Assembly: GCA_009912575.1 (NCBI GenBank)
Contig: WNDP01000026.1
Coordinates: forward strand, 1 to 38,207
DNA: 38,207 nt
Direction: 5' to 3'
From: Acinetobacter bereziniae
GTDB taxonomy: Bacteria > Pseudomonadota > Gammaproteobacteria > Pseudomonadales > Moraxellaceae
Shown here: positions 13,151-22,259 of the stretch, piece after piece
Layout of the letters: each line of letters starts with the position of its first letter
Numbering within the stretch: the stretch's first letter is position 1
Translations under genes and position numbers: made by a program
The notes under the pieces: model-generated
Database searches by the model: none
Told to the model about the DNA's origin: nothing
The model's input: the letters and a program-made list of their open reading frames with translations, nothing else

Positions 13151-13597
13151 ATGAAGCGATATAATCAGTCATAATTGTCTACTTTATCGTTAGACTGGCT
13201 GAATATTTATACAGATGATCCATTCAAAGTGAGTTTTTCAGCAGATTAGCGCTATATGTATGCGATTTAATTCAGGAATGTATAAGAAGCGTAAAGGGAT
13301 AAAATATATTCTATAATCATTATCAGTGAATATTCGTGCTTTCTGAGCTGAGCAAGGCTTCTATCACAATACTATTTGCTGAAAGCGATATACCTTGTTA
13401 TATATTCTACGAAAAAAATGATTATTTTAAGACAAAAAACTAAACAATTCAGCAGTATAAACCATAGTGACAGTTCCATACGGAATCTGTGTTGCCAAAT
13501 TCTTTCTAAGTGCTACATTAAAAGAGTGGCAAAAATTCAGATCAAAATAGATAACTTTTTATTATAAGACGATAAATTCGTATAAGGTCGGTTCAGT
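13151..13597. other. 447-bp AT-rich gap before dadA, no supported gene
   Basis: No frame with convincing protein character is present; the longest (63 codons from 13376) lacks a ribosome-binding site and looks random. ATAATCATTATC at 13313-13324 equals the last twelve bases of the Fur consensus, but the other half does not match. The dadA promoter must lie here but I cannot place it. Confidence 0.5.
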
Positions 13598-14866
13598 ATG
13601 CATATCATCATCATGGGCGCAGGTGTTATTGGTACAACATCGGCATATTATCTCAAACAAGCAGGTCATGAGGTCACTGTAATTGACCGTCAACCGAATG
13701 TAGCACTTGAAACAAGTTTTGCGAATGCTGGGCAAGTTTCACCAGGCTATGCATCACCTTGGGCTGCTCCCGGTATTCCATTGAAAGCATTTAAATGGAT
13801 GTTTCAACCACATTCGCCGCTCGCCATTAAATTAACTGGTGATATGTACCAATACCAATGGATGGTACAAATGTTGGCTGAATGCAATATCAATCGCTAT
13901 CAAATCAATAAAGAAAGGATGGTGAGAATTTCAGAGTATAGCCGTGATTGCTTAGATGAATTGCGTGCAGAAACCCAAATTCATTTTGATGAGCGTCAAC
14001 TTGGGACATTGCAACTGTTTCGTAAACAGCAACAATTAGATGTTGCAGGCAAAGATACCGAAGTTTTAAAGCATGAAGGTGTGCCATTTGAGTTGTTGGA
14101 CAAAGCAGGTGTCATTAAAGCAGAGCCTGCATTGGCACATGCGACTGTTGATTTTGTTGGTGGTTTGCGCTTGCCCAATGATCAAACAGGGGATTGCCAA
14201 AAATTTACCACAGAATTAGCAGAACTCGCTGCACAGCAAGGTGTAAATTTTCTTTTTAATACCGTGATCGAAACAATTGAAAAAGATTCAGATCGAATTA
14301 CAGCCATTAAGCTTAAAGATGGCAGCACATTGAAAGGTGATGTCTATGTAATGGCCTTGGGAAGTTATAGTCATGAGATGTTAAAACAACTCAATATTGA
14401 TGCACCTGTATATCCATTAAAAGGCTATTCGATCACCACAAAAATTATTGATCCAACACTATCACCGATCTCCACGATCTTAGATGAATCTTATAAAATT
14501 GCTTTAACACGTTTTGATGACCGTATTCGAGTTGGAGGAATGGCTGAAATTAATGGTTTTGATCGTTCTTTAAAATCAAGTCGTGAAGATACCTTGCTGA
14601 TGGTACTCCAGCAATTGTTTCCAAATGCCAGTGATATTAGCGATGCTCATTTTTGGACGGGTCTAAGACCAGCAACTCCTGATGGCACACCAATTGTTGG
14701 TAAAACCAAGTATCAAAACTTATATACCAATACTGGACATGGCACATTGGGTTGGACCATGTCTTGCGGTTCAGCAAAACTACTCTCCGATATTATTTCA
14801 GGAACAACACCACAAATTGAGTACGATGATTTGAACGTGTTTAGGTATGAAGGTGTCAATGCTTAA
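13598..14866 (+). CDS. dadA: FAD-dependent D-amino-acid dehydrogenase, copy 1
   Basis: A 422-residue DAO-fold flavoenzyme: N-terminal Rossmann motif [13 protein letters not shown] with VIDRQ, then [22 protein letters not shown], typical of Dad[10 protein letters not shown] in the substrate domain, and the C-terminal FAD segment [15 protein letters not shown]...[17 protein letters not shown]. DadA deaminates D-alanine and other D-amino acids at the inner membrane, passing electrons to the respiratory chain. It usually sits with the racemase dadX, but none is seen here. It has a paralogue at 16552. The ATG at 13598 starts directly at the beta strand of the Rossmann fold, as in the family. Confidence 0.93.
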   Translation: MHIIIMGAGVIGTTSAYYLKQAGHEVTVIDRQPNVALETSFANAGQVSPGYASPWAAPGIPLKAFKWMFQPHSPLAIKLTGDMYQYQWMVQMLAECNINRYQINKERMVRISEYSRDCLDELRAETQIHFDERQLGTLQLFRKQQQLDVAGKDTEVLKHEGVPFELLDKAGVIKAEPALAHATVDFVGGLRLPNDQTGDCQKFTTELAELAAQQGVNFLFNTVIETIEKDSDRITAIKLKDGSTLKGDVYVMALGSYSHEMLKQLNIDAPVYPLKGYSITTKIIDPTLSPISTILDESYKIALTRFDDRIRVGGMAEINGFDRSLKSSREDTLLMVLQQLFPNASDISDAHFWTGLRPATPDGTPIVGKTKYQNLYTNTGHGTLGWTMSCGSAKLLSDIISGTTPQIEYDDLNVFRYEGVNA

Positions 14867-14916
14867 ATTTATTGTTTTGCGCTTTGTAACATCTGAAAGT
14901 CAGATGAATTCACTGC

Positions 14917-15611
14917 ATGGATCAATCACCAGCATACATTATGGGTGACTCGACATTGATAAATCAAAATATATTGGCAAGTGAAATATCTTTCGATCAA
15001 GCACACTTTTGGCACTGGTTTATACGTACTATGCGTGGCTTTGATGAACAAAAAGAACTGAATTTAGACGAAGCGATGAGATAACAGGCTTGGATTTGTA
15101 TAGCACGCAAATCAGTGAATGGACTGAATCTTTTTTGCCAACACATTTGAATTTACAGGGGAGAAATTACCATTTGGTGATCACTCCTAATCTCTATATT
15201 GATATTCAGTTTACTCATGAAGAGATGAACTATTATCTCAATGATCTGTATATCGGCAATATTGGCAGGCATTTTGAGGCATGGTTTTTTAGTTTTAAAG
15301 AGTTGCAACGCTTGCAATTAACGGATTTAGATTTCTTATTGTTGCTGCCGATGCTTGCTGTTGAACAGAATCAGTCAAAGGTTGTCACAGAACTGATTGC
15401 TCAATGTTTATCGAATATAAAATCTTTTCAAGGCCATGAAGATTATATTGCAAGCTGTGTAGTGAATGGCTTGACCATTCAGGATGATTTTTATCTGGAT
15501 GAATCAGTTGGGGTGTGTAATCAACAAAATCATAGTATACGTAATTTGCAACAACATCTTGATGATAGGGAGCATATCCAAAAGTTAAATGAACTGTTAA
15601 ATACAATCTAA
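14917..15611 (+). pseudogene. unknown gene, apparently split by a frameshift
   Basis: A first frame (14917-15084) encodes 55 residues from ATG (MDQSPAYIMGDST...FDQAHFWHWFIRTMRGFDEQ). It stops at 15082-15084, and a second frame, open from about 15048 and formally startable at TTG 15090, encodes up to 173 residues (LDLYSTQISEWTESFL ... HIQKLNELLNTI). The second lacks a good start, and the two join smoothly with one extra base near 15075-15090, giving a soluble protein of about 225 residues rich in aromatic and acidic residues. I do not recognise it. Fold and size are reminiscent of small stand-alone cytoplasmic proteins such as immunity proteins, which is only an impression. It lies between two dadA paralogues. 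Confidence 0.6.
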
Positions 15612-15680
15612 GGATTAAATTTCAGATTACGGTTGATCGACTTTATAGTCCGATAATGGGTAAAGTGGAAAGATCAGATG

Positions 15681-15706
15681 TAATCAACAAATCTAATCAA
15701 CAAATC
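15681..15706 (+). repeat. tandem duplication of 13 bp
   Basis: TAATCAACAAATC occurs twice head to tail, 24 bp before the start of the unknown gene at 15730. It could be a recent slippage event in the leader or a pair of regulator half-sites. Confidence 0.8.
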
Positions 15707-15729
15707 TAGTCAAGATTATCGAGTAGAAA

Positions 15730-16218
15730 ATGAATGCGTTAAAAGTTTTACGTTTTGCTGTAGATGGTATTGCTGTAATCGCAAATACTCAGAATCATCA
15801 GATTCAACATTTATTAGATAATTTTTCAGCTTATGCCTATGAATCAGAATTTGAAAGAATAATGTATTTTTCCGCGACTGATTTATACGTAGAGTTAAAA
15901 TTGGATGCGTCACATATACAATTGTTGGTCAACTCGTGGGCAGGTGAGACTTATACACAATGCAATATGAGTGTAGAACTCAGTGAAGCATTGGTTTCCG
16001 AAAGTGGTGTTGCGTTGATTCTAACTGAGCAAGATATTGATGAAGCCATTTGGTTGGAGCACTTATATGCTGAAAATATGGCTGAACTCGATGTGGCATT
16101 AACCCAAATTGAGCAAGCTGCACAATTAGAACAAAATAGCATTCAAGCCTATATTTTAAGATTTTTGACTGAGGAAGATAAACAACAGTTTTTAGCTGAT
16201 TTTGGTAAATCAGAATAA
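15730..16218 (+). CDS. conserved-looking acidic protein of unknown function
   Basis: A 162-residue cytoplasmic protein starting MNALKVLRFAVDGIAV. It is acidic, with alternating strand-like segments in the first 80 residues (VIANTQ, YFSATDLYVELKLD, IQLLVNSW) and a helical C-terminal half (DEAIWLEHLYAENMAELDVAL ... FLTEEDKQQFLADFGKSE). No signal peptide, membrane segment or catalytic motif is seen. Codon use resembles the neighbours. It is just upstream of the glycine riboswitch and follows the split unknown gene, so the pair may be a small functional unit between the two dehydrogenases. I do not recognise a family. Confidence 0.75.
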   Translation: MNALKVLRFAVDGIAVIANTQNHQIQHLLDNFSAYAYESEFERIMYFSATDLYVELKLDASHIQLLVNSWAGETYTQCNMSVELSEALVSESGVALILTEQDIDEAIWLEHLYAENMAELDVALTQIEQAAQLEQNSIQAYILRFLTEEDKQQFLADFGKSE

Positions 16219-16256
16219 TTTTTACTATTCATTACCGCAAAAGTGTATCTATTTTA

Positions 16257-16284
16257 TTCAAAATGGCATATACATTGCTATATA
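16257..16284 (+). promoter_or_regulatory. candidate promoter for the riboswitch transcript
   Basis: TTCAAA (16257-16262) and TATATA (16279-16284) are separated by 16 bp. A start near 16290 would put the first aptamer at the very 5' end, as expected. Confidence 0.4.
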
Positions 16285-16295
16285 AAAGGAAAGAT

Positions 16296-16501
16296 AACTG
16301 CAGGAGAGAAGTCTCTTGTAGACTCGCCGAAGGAGCAACGACCCCGGAAACTCTCAGGCAAAAGGACTGTAGTTATTGTAAAACCTCTGGAGAGAAGTCA
16401 TTCTATTGAAAATAAAAAAGAAATGGCTCACCGAAGGGGAAGGTAAAACCTAAATAGTTTAGGTCTTTATCGAAGCTCTCAGGTACACATGACAGATGGG
16501 G
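16296..16501 (+). promoter_or_regulatory. tandem glycine riboswitch
   Basis: Two complete aptamers are present. Aptamer 1 (16296-16374): P1 AACTGCAG pairs with CTGTAGTT, enclosing GGAGAGA, GCCGAAGGAGCAA and CCGGAAACTCTCAGGCAAAAGGAC (core CTCTCAGGCAAAAGGAC). Aptamer 2 (about 16384-16501): CTCTGGAGAGAA, CACCGAAGGGGAAGG, a P3 stem ACCTAAA-TAG-TTTAGGT and CTCTCAGGTACACATGACAG. These are the hallmark conserved cores of the gcvT-type glycine RNA. The regulated gene starts at 16552. Just downstream, CATAC (16502-16506) could pair with GTATG (16550-16554) over the start codon, which would allow control of translation. No terminator lies between aptamer and gene, so translational control is likelier. 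The element normally turns expression on with glycine. Confidence 0.97.
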
Positions 16502-16551
16502 CATACATTGACAATGTAATGAAAAGAATCGCATTTCAAAGGAGTGTGCGT

Positions 16552-17796
16552 ATGTGTCATGTTGTCGTTATTGGTTCGGGTATTACAGGTGTAACCTCTG
16601 CCTACGAACTTGCTCAATTAGGTTATCAAGTAACTGTTATTGATAAACATTTATTTCCTGCTATGGAAACCTCATTTGCCAATGGCGGACAACTATCTGC
16701 GTGTAATGCAGAAGTATGGAATCAAAAGTCTACGGTACTCAAAGGCATTAAATGGATGGCAAAAAAAGATGCCCCATTATTGCTCAATCCAGCATTTGAT
16801 TTGCATAAATATGCTTGGCTGGTTGAGTTTTTAGGCAATATCAAGCACTATGAAGCCAATACTCAAGACACGGTCAGAATGGCACTGTTAGCACGTCAAA
16901 GACTTTTCAATATTGCTGAGCAAGAAGGCATTGATTTCGACCTAGAAAAACGTGGGATTTTGCACTTCTATCATTCTGAGTATGATTATAAAGTGGCAAC
17001 CAGTGTCAATGCACTGTTGTGTAAAGGTGGTTTAGAGCGTCATGCAGTGACAAATGCAGAAATTAAAACCATTGAACCAAGCTTAACTGGCAAATATTAC
17101 GGTGGTTTTTATTGTCCAGGTGATGCAACAGGTGATATTCATAAGTTTACGACAGGTCTCGCTAAAGCCACTGAAAAATATGGGGTAAAATATTTATTTG
17201 GCATGGAAGTCGTGAATGTTGAGCACACTGCAAATGGCGTTAATATTCAATACCATCCAAGTGTTGAAAATATGGAAGGTCATTCAGTTGCTATAGAACA
17301 ACTGAGTGCTGATGCAGTGGTGATCTGTGGCGGAGTCGGCAGTTATCAATTAGCCAACCAACTTGGTGATCGTGTGAATGTTTATCCTGTAAAAGGTTAT
17401 TCAATCACTGTACAGCTTGATGATGAACAAAGTATCAATGGTGCACCTTGGGTCAGCTTGCTCGATGAAAGTGCAAAAATTGTGACTTCGCGATTGGGAG
17501 CAAATCGTTTGCGTATTGCTGGGACAGCAGAGTTTAATGGTTATAACCGTGATATTCGTTCTGATCGTATCCAGCCTTTAAAGGATTGGGTCAATAAAAA
17601 CTTTGATATATCGACAGAGCATTGCGTGCCTTGGGCAGGGTTACGTCCAATGATGCCAAATATGATGCCTGTAGTAAAACGAGGTAAACGTGAACGTGTA
17701 TTCTATAACACTGGACATGGGCATTTGGGTTGGACTTTATCAGCTGCAACTGCAGTTATGATCAGCCAAGAAATTGCCAATTCACATCCTTTATAA
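16552..17796 (+). CDS. FAD-dependent D-amino-acid dehydrogenase paralogue under glycine riboswitch control
   Basis: A 414-residue DAO-fold flavoprotein: GSGITGVTSAYEL Rossmann motif with VIDKH, ETSFANGGQLSACNAEVW, LERRGIL-like DLEKRGILHFY, PGDATGDIHKFT, KGYSITVQL and C-terminal LRPMMPNMMPVV...NTGHGHLGWTLSAATA. It belongs to the DadA family but is clearly distinct from the copy at 13598. AAAGGAG lies seven bases before the ATG at 16552; the in-frame ATG at 16489 is inside aptamer 2 and is rejected. The known reaction is oxidative deamination of small D-amino acids. Glycine control suggests glycine itself may be the substrate (giving glyoxylate and ammonia), or that glycine signals a D-amino-acid surplus. 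A hairpin follows the stop. Confidence 0.92.
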   Translation: MCHVVVIGSGITGVTSAYELAQLGYQVTVIDKHLFPAMETSFANGGQLSACNAEVWNQKSTVLKGIKWMAKKDAPLLLNPAFDLHKYAWLVEFLGNIKHYEANTQDTVRMALLARQRLFNIAEQEGIDFDLEKRGILHFYHSEYDYKVATSVNALLCKGGLERHAVTNAEIKTIEPSLTGKYYGGFYCPGDATGDIHKFTTGLAKATEKYGVKYLFGMEVVNVEHTANGVNIQYHPSVENMEGHSVAIEQLSADAVVICGGVGSYQLANQLGDRVNVYPVKGYSITVQLDDEQSINGAPWVSLLDESAKIVTSRLGANRLRIAGTAEFNGYNRDIRSDRIQPLKDWVNKNFDISTEHCVPWAGLRPMMPNMMPVVKRGKRERVFYNTGHGHLGWTLSAATAVMISQEIANSHPL

Positions 17797-17841
17797 AAGA
17801 TTAGCTTTATAAAATATAACAAAGCGTCAATGTGTTTAATT

Positions 17842-17870
17842 GCAAGGAGCGGATATAAGCCGTTCTTTGC
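17842..17870. terminator. hairpin between convergent dadA paralogue and nfsB
   Basis: GCAAGGAGCGG pairs with CCGTTCTTTGC as eleven pairs including two G-U, with a 7-base loop. Confidence 0.6.
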
Positions 17871-17888
17871 AAATCTTTAGGTTGTATT

Positions 17889-18542
17889 TTAAAATCGAGT
17901 AATCACATCTTCTTGCGCTAAACGAGACTTAGGTAATCTGGCGTTGAAATCTACATCGCTGCGGTAACCCAGTGTCATAATGACTGATGGAATTAAGCTT
18001 TTTTCAGTTAAACCCAATTCTTCAGTCAAAATTTCTTCATCAAAACCACCAATCGGTGTCGCATCTATACTTTCAATTCCGGCTGCTAAAAGCATTTGCC
18101 CAAGTGCAATAAAGGTTTGGTTTTCAGCCCAACGTTGAATGTCTCCTTTTTCATTTCGATAATAAGAAACATAGCCTGAACGGCTTTCTTTTTGTCCTTG
18201 CTTGGCTTTTTCATCTTTAAAGCGCCCACTAAGATCATCTTGTTGTAACAAATCTGCCAGATGTTGCTCGCTTATATCTGCTTTGGTACAAAATAAAATG
18301 GTATGTGATGAATCTAATACTTTTGGTGCATTATAGGCATATTTACCAATAAGAGCTTTTGCAATACGCTGTTTTGCCAGATCATGTTCTGCAATAAAGA
18401 AATGCCACGGTTGAATATTAATTGAAGATGGTGTTAAACGTAGGATTTCAACTAAACGCTCAAATTGTGCTTGAGGTATTTTCTTAGTAGCGTCATAAGC
18501 CTTGGTGGTATAACGTGTTTTAGCTACTGTGAGTAGATCCAT
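17889..18542 (-). CDS. nfsB: oxygen-insensitive NAD(P)H nitroreductase, NfsB-type
   Basis: A 217-residue FMN nitroreductase. It follows E. coli NfsB along its length: MDLLTVAKTRYTTKAYDATKK, LRLTPSSINIQPWHFFIA (FMN phosphate region), KVLDSSHTILFC, AENQTFIALGQMLLAA, DATPIGGFDEEIL and the C-terminal DFNARLPKSRLAQ. Such enzymes reduce nitroaromatics and quinones in two-electron steps. It is transcribed alone and its transcription start region is covered by a 24-bp inverted repeat, so it is probably repressed until a xenobiotic or quinone stress arises. The regulator is not next to it. Confidence 0.93.
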   Translation of the reverse strand: MDLLTVAKTRYTTKAYDATKKIPQAQFERLVEILRLTPSSINIQPWHFFIAEHDLAKQRIAKALIGKYAYNAPKVLDSSHTILFCTKADISEQHLADLLQQDDLSGRFKDEKAKQGQKESRSGYVSYYRNEKGDIQRWAENQTFIALGQMLLAAGIESIDATPIGGFDEEILTEELGLTEKSLIPSVIMTLGYRSDVDFNARLPKSRLAQEDVITRF

Positions 18543-18553
18543 GAATGTATCTC

Positions 18554-18577
18554 ATATATCGTAAATTTTCGATATAT
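18554..18577 (-). promoter_or_regulatory. inverted-repeat operator of nfsB
   Basis: ATATATCG-N8-CGATATAT is a perfect eight-base inverted repeat lying between the -10 box and the nfsB start codon. The centre-to-centre half-site spacing of 16 bp suits a dimeric winged-helix repressor. Confidence 0.6.
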
Positions 18578-18603
18578 TCTATGCTAAAACGCCTAAAATT
18601 GAA
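18576..18603 (-). promoter_or_regulatory. nfsB promoter
   Basis: On the minus strand TTCAAT (18603-18598) and TAGAAT (18581-18576) are separated by 16 bp. The operator begins at the -10 box. Confidence 0.5.
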
Positions 18604-19001
18604 TGTTAAAATCGTAAATAAACATGAAAATCATCAGCGAATTGAAATAATTGTATAAATTTTAACTATAATTTTCCATCTTTAGATACTTCAATCTGAT
18701 TTATATTCTTGTAACTAGAAGAATGCTTGAAAATGAAGTTTTGAGATGCTTTCTAAATGGTGTTAAGTCCTATTTATTTTTGAACCATTATCATTTCATA
18801 AATATAATTTTTTAAAGGTCATAACTGCAAAAATACACTAACAGATCATATATAGTTTGTATGGCACATGCCAAGAAATTATAGATATTCAATTTAACTC
18901 AGCCAAAGAAACAGATTTCCACCATTGCAAGATGAAGATTACAATCTAGTTTGTAGATGTCGAGAAAAATCAATTCATTTAGGGTTCTGAGTTTTGTTGA
19001 G
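18604..19001. other. 398-bp AT-rich gap, no supported gene
   Basis: Between the nfsB promoter and the lpxH stop codon all frames are short. A stretch of about 40 codons on the plus strand before 18950 looks weakly coding but has no start, so it may be a relic or chance. Confidence 0.5.
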
Positions 19002-19724
19002 TTATGCTTGAATAACCCATTGAATAAAATGCCATTCTGCATTTTCATTGATTTCTAGTATCATGGCTTCAGAGGTTTTTTCTCGCCAATCACCAAGAAC
19101 AATACGTACTTTTTGTTTTACATCGTGAATAGCAGGACGATGAGTATGTCCATGAATTAAAATATCGGCATTTTCTAAAGCTTGATCTACAGCTTGTGAA
19201 TTAACATCCATAATTTGATAGGATTTATTTTGCTGTGACTGACGGCTTTTTTTACGAAAACCATTTGCAAGATTTTGTCTAAAGGAAAGTGGGGTCTTTT
19301 TTAAAAGCCCTAGCAAAATTGGATTTCGAATAATTTTTTTGAACCGTTGATAAGAAACATCATCAGTACATAAGGCATCGCCATGTTCTAGGCGAAAATG
19401 AGTTTGCGCTATTGTCAGTGTGTAAATATCAGGCAGGAGTTTGCCATTGAATTGGTCAAGAAATGCTTGCCCTAAAGCAAAATCACGATTGCCGACTTGA
19501 AAATAAATTTGATTACCTGCTTGATTAAACTGTTGTAAATGTTTAACAACTTCATCTAGCCAAGGCGCAGTATAGTCATCCCCAATCCAAGCATTAAACC
19601 AATCTCCCAAAATAAATAATTGAGTCTTTTGAGATTTATAATGTTCCAATAAATCAAAAAACCCTCGAACCAGTCGAGGGTGTTCTGGTGACAAATGTAA
19701 ATCAGCGATAAACAGATAGGTCAC
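19002..19724 (-). CDS. lpxH: UDP-2,3-diacylglucosamine diphosphatase
   Basis: A 240-residue calcineurin-like metallophosphoesterase that cleaves UDP-2,3-diacylglucosamine to lipid X in lipid A synthesis. Metal-ligand motifs appear in order: FIADLHLS, GDWFNAWIGDD, QVGNRDFAL, LEHGDALCTDD and IHGHTHRPAIH. Length matches LpxH (about 240). It acts at the cytoplasmic face of the inner membrane. It follows ppiB on the same strand, but a terminator-like hairpin separates them, so it may have its own promoter. Confidence 0.96.
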   Translation of the reverse strand: MTYLFIADLHLSPEHPRLVRGFFDLLEHYKSQKTQLFILGDWFNAWIGDDYTAPWLDEVVKHLQQFNQAGNQIYFQVGNRDFALGQAFLDQFNGKLLPDIYTLTIAQTHFRLEHGDALCTDDVSYQRFKKIIRNPILLGLLKKTPLSFRQNLANGFRKKSRQSQQNKSYQIMDVNSQAVDQALENADILIHGHTHRPAIHDVKQKVRIVLGDWREKTSEAMILEINENAEWHFIQWVIQA

Positions 19725-19765
19725 GTATTTTCCTATTTCATCATCCTAATCGTTTGAGCCTGATT

Positions 19766-19788
19766 TAAAAAAGGATACAAGGCATCCT
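19766..19788 (-). terminator. terminator after ppiB (minus strand)
   Basis: On the minus strand AGGATGC-CTT-GTATCCT forms seven pairs (one G-U) followed by TTTTTT. It lies between ppiB and lpxH and should reduce read-through. Confidence 0.7.
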
Positions 19789-19817
19789 GAAAAAAGGCTC
19801 CGAGAAGGATTTATACT

Positions 19818-20327
19818 TTATTCAGAAATAATTTTTGCAGATTCGATAACGACGTTTTCAAGTGGAACGTCAGCGTGGTAACCACGGTTGCCTGTACGAA
19901 CACCTTTAATCGCTTCAACGATATCTAAACCTTCAGTTACTTTACCAAATACTGCGTAACCCCAACCTTGAGCAGTTTTACCTGTATGGTTCAAGAATGA
20001 GTTATTTTTTACGTTGATAAAGAATTGTGCTGAAGCAGAGTGAGGCGCTTGTGTACGTGCCATTGCAATCGTACCTTCGTCATTACTCAAACCGTTGTCA
20101 GCTTCGTTTTCAATTGAATCACGCGTGGTTTTTTCTTTGAAGTTTTCATCCATGCCACCGCCTTGGATCATAAAACCGTCAATAACACGATGGAAGATTA
20201 CGCCATCATAAAAACCATCACGAACATATTCTAAAAAGTTAGCAACAGTTTTCGGTGCTTTTTCAGAGTTAAGTTCAAGAACAATGCGTCCTTTGTTGGT
20301 GTTTAATTCGACTTGAGGAAAACTCAT
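19818..20327 (-). CDS. ppiB: cyclophilin-type peptidylprolyl isomerase B
   Basis: A 169-residue cytoplasmic cyclophilin without signal peptide. Catalytic and binding motifs: [15 protein letters not shown] (with the Arg), [21 protein letters not shown], and [17 protein letters not shown]. The N-terminus [14 protein letters not shown] is the standard first strand. It catalyses cis-trans isomerisation of Xaa-Pro bonds. GGAG precedes the ATG on the minus strand. It is divergent from glnS. Confidence 0.96.
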   Translation of the reverse strand: MSFPQVELNTNKGRIVLELNSEKAPKTVANFLEYVRDGFYDGVIFHRVIDGFMIQGGGMDENFKEKTTRDSIENEADNGLSNDEGTIAMARTQAPHSASAQFFINVKNNSFLNHTGKTAQGWGYAVFGKVTEGLDIVEAIKGVRTGNRGYHADVPLENVVIESAKIISE

Positions 20328-20494
20328 TCTATAATCTCCTAATCATGACGAAAAATGTCATGGGTTTTTGGTTGAGAGAAGCATAAGCAAACTGTAAACT
20401 ACATAGCAAGTAAAAATGTGAAATTCTTTTGTTAAAAAGGATAAAATCGCATTTTCTATATTCAATTTTAACTTTTAGAAGTGATTTATCAACT

Positions 20495-22216
20495 ATGAAG
20501 CCAAATGATGTTGTTTCAGAACTGCCGAAAAGCCCGACAAATAATGCCAGCCCTGTCGATAATGCGCAGCAAGAACAACAACCGGGCTTAGATTTCGTAC
20601 GTCAAGTGATTACTGATGATTTGTCAGCAGGGCGTACACAGCAAGTCGTGACACGTTTTCCACCTGAGCCAAATGGTTATTTGCATATTGGTCATGTTAA
20701 AGCGATTTGCTTGAATTTTGGCATTGCAGAAGAATACCAAGGTTTATGTAATCTGCGTTTTGATGATACTAATCCAGATGCAGAAGAACAAGAATATGTA
20801 GATGGCATCGCCAATGATGTGAAATGGTTAGGCTTTGAGTGGAACGGTGAGCCACGTTATGCTTCAAGCTATTTCGATCAATTACATGCTTGGGCAGTAC
20901 AGCTTATTCTACAAGGTGATGCTTATGTAGATTTGCAAAGCCCTGAAGAAATTAGAATTAATCGTGGTAACTTTGTTGAACCAGGTAAAAACTCGCCTTA
21001 TCGTGATACATCTGTCGAAGAAAACCTTGCTCGTTTTGAAAAAATGAATAATGGCGGTTTTGCCGAAGGTGAAGCTGTATTGCGTGCCAAAATTGATATG
21101 ACATATCCAAATGTTCATATGCGTGATCCAATTTTATATCGTGTACTTCATTCAGAGCATCATCAAACGGGTGATAAATGGAAAATGTATCCAATGTATG
21201 ACTATGCGCATCCATTGTCAGATGCAATAGAAGGCATTACACACTCTTTATGTACATTGGAATTCCAAGATCATCGTCCATTTTATGATTGGATTGTTGA
21301 AAAAGTTCACTCTAAGGCTGTGCCACGTCAATACGAATCTAGCCGTTTGAATATTGATTACACCATTACTTCTAAGCGTAAACTACGTAAATTGGTTGAA
21401 GGTCATTATGTAAATGGTTGGGATGATCCACGTATGCCAACTGTTGTGGGGATGCGTCGCCGTGGATTTACACCTGAAGGTTTACGTGATTTCTGTAAGC
21501 GTGTTGGTGTGTCTAAAACGGATGGTATCGTTGATGTGGCAATGCTGGAATTCTGTATTCGTCAGTCGCTTGAAAATACAGCAGCGCGTGGTATGGCTGT
21601 ATTAAATCCATTGAAGGTGACTTTAACCAATCTAACAGCGGATATGCAACTTAAACATGCACGCCATCCAAATGTTGATATGGGTGATCGTATTATTCCT
21701 TTAAGCACTGAAATCTATATTGATCGTAAAGATTTTGAAGAAGTGCCACCAAAAGGCTTTAAACGTTTGGTTCCAGATGGTGAAGTTCGTTTACGTCATG
21801 CCTATGTGATCAAATGTGACGAAGTGATTAAAGATGAAAATGGTGAAGTTATTGAACTGAAATGTTCAATTGATCCTGAAACTTTAGGTAAAAATCCAGA
21901 AGGTCGTAAAGTAAAAGGAGTTATTCATTGGGTCTCTGCAACTCAAGGGATTCCTGCCGAAGTGCGTATTTATGATCGTTTATTTACAGAAGCTGCGCCT
22001 GATGCTGATGATGATTTCTTGAAGTTTTTAAATCCTGAATCTTTAAAAATCGTACAAGCAGTGGTTGAACCTGCTTTGGCTCAAGCAAAACCAGAAGATC
22101 GTTTTCAGTTTGAACGAGAAGGTTATTTTGTTGCAGATCAATTTGATCATACGACTGAAAAACCTGTGTTTAACCGTATTCTGGATTTGAAAGACAGCTT
22201 TAAGCCAGGTAAATAG
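20495..22216 (+). CDS. glnS: glutaminyl-tRNA synthetase
   Basis: A 573-residue class I aminoacyl-tRNA synthetase that charges tRNA-Gln. It has the HIGH-type signature [23 protein letters not shown], the [18 protein letters not shown] block, the KMSKS-equivalent TSKRKLRKL, and two C-terminal beta-barrel anticodon-binding domains ([16 protein letters not shown] ... RVYD-like EVRIYDRLF). The ATG at 20495 is chosen; upstream in-frame TTG 20429 would add an unconserved basic extension. The extra N-terminal Gln/Pro-rich stretch (about 30 residues before LDFVRQVI) is typical of gammaproteobacterial relatives. Downstream a repeat separates the stop from the nearest good terminator. Confidence 0.97.
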   Translation: MKPNDVVSELPKSPTNNASPVDNAQQEQQPGLDFVRQVITDDLSAGRTQQVVTRFPPEPNGYLHIGHVKAICLNFGIAEEYQGLCNLRFDDTNPDAEEQEYVDGIANDVKWLGFEWNGEPRYASSYFDQLHAWAVQLILQGDAYVDLQSPEEIRINRGNFVEPGKNSPYRDTSVEENLARFEKMNNGGFAEGEAVLRAKIDMTYPNVHMRDPILYRVLHSEHHQTGDKWKMYPMYDYAHPLSDAIEGITHSLCTLEFQDHRPFYDWIVEKVHSKAVPRQYESSRLNIDYTITSKRKLRKLVEGHYVNGWDDPRMPTVVGMRRRGFTPEGLRDFCKRVGVSKTDGIVDVAMLEFCIRQSLENTAARGMAVLNPLKVTLTNLTADMQLKHARHPNVDMGDRIIPLSTEIYIDRKDFEEVPPKGFKRLVPDGEVRLRHAYVIKCDEVIKDENGEVIELKCSIDPETLGKNPEGRKVKGVIHWVSATQGIPAEVRIYDRLFTEAAPDADDDFLKFLNPESLKIVQAVVEPALAQAKPEDRFQFEREGYFVADQFDHTTEKPVFNRILDLKDSFKPGK

Positions 22217-22259
22217 CGTGAGTTGGATGCAACCACATCTTCAACTCATTGAAAAAAAA

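Noticed and set aside
13313-13324. Possible Fur box upstream of dadA
   Set aside because: Only the last twelve bases of the consensus match; the other half-site is absent and the downstream gene has no iron link.
13376-13567. 63-codon frame in the rodA-dadA gap
   Set aside because: No ribosome-binding site, random-looking composition, and no domain character.
16489-16551. Upstream in-frame ATG for the riboswitch-controlled dehydrogenase
   Set aside because: It lies within aptamer 2, has no ribosome-binding site, and the FAD-binding strand begins right after the ATG at 16552, which has AAAGGAG upstream.
18840-18955. Weakly coding-like plus-strand stretch before lpxH
   Set aside because: No start codon, an upstream in-frame stop, and no recognisable motif; not enough to call a gene.
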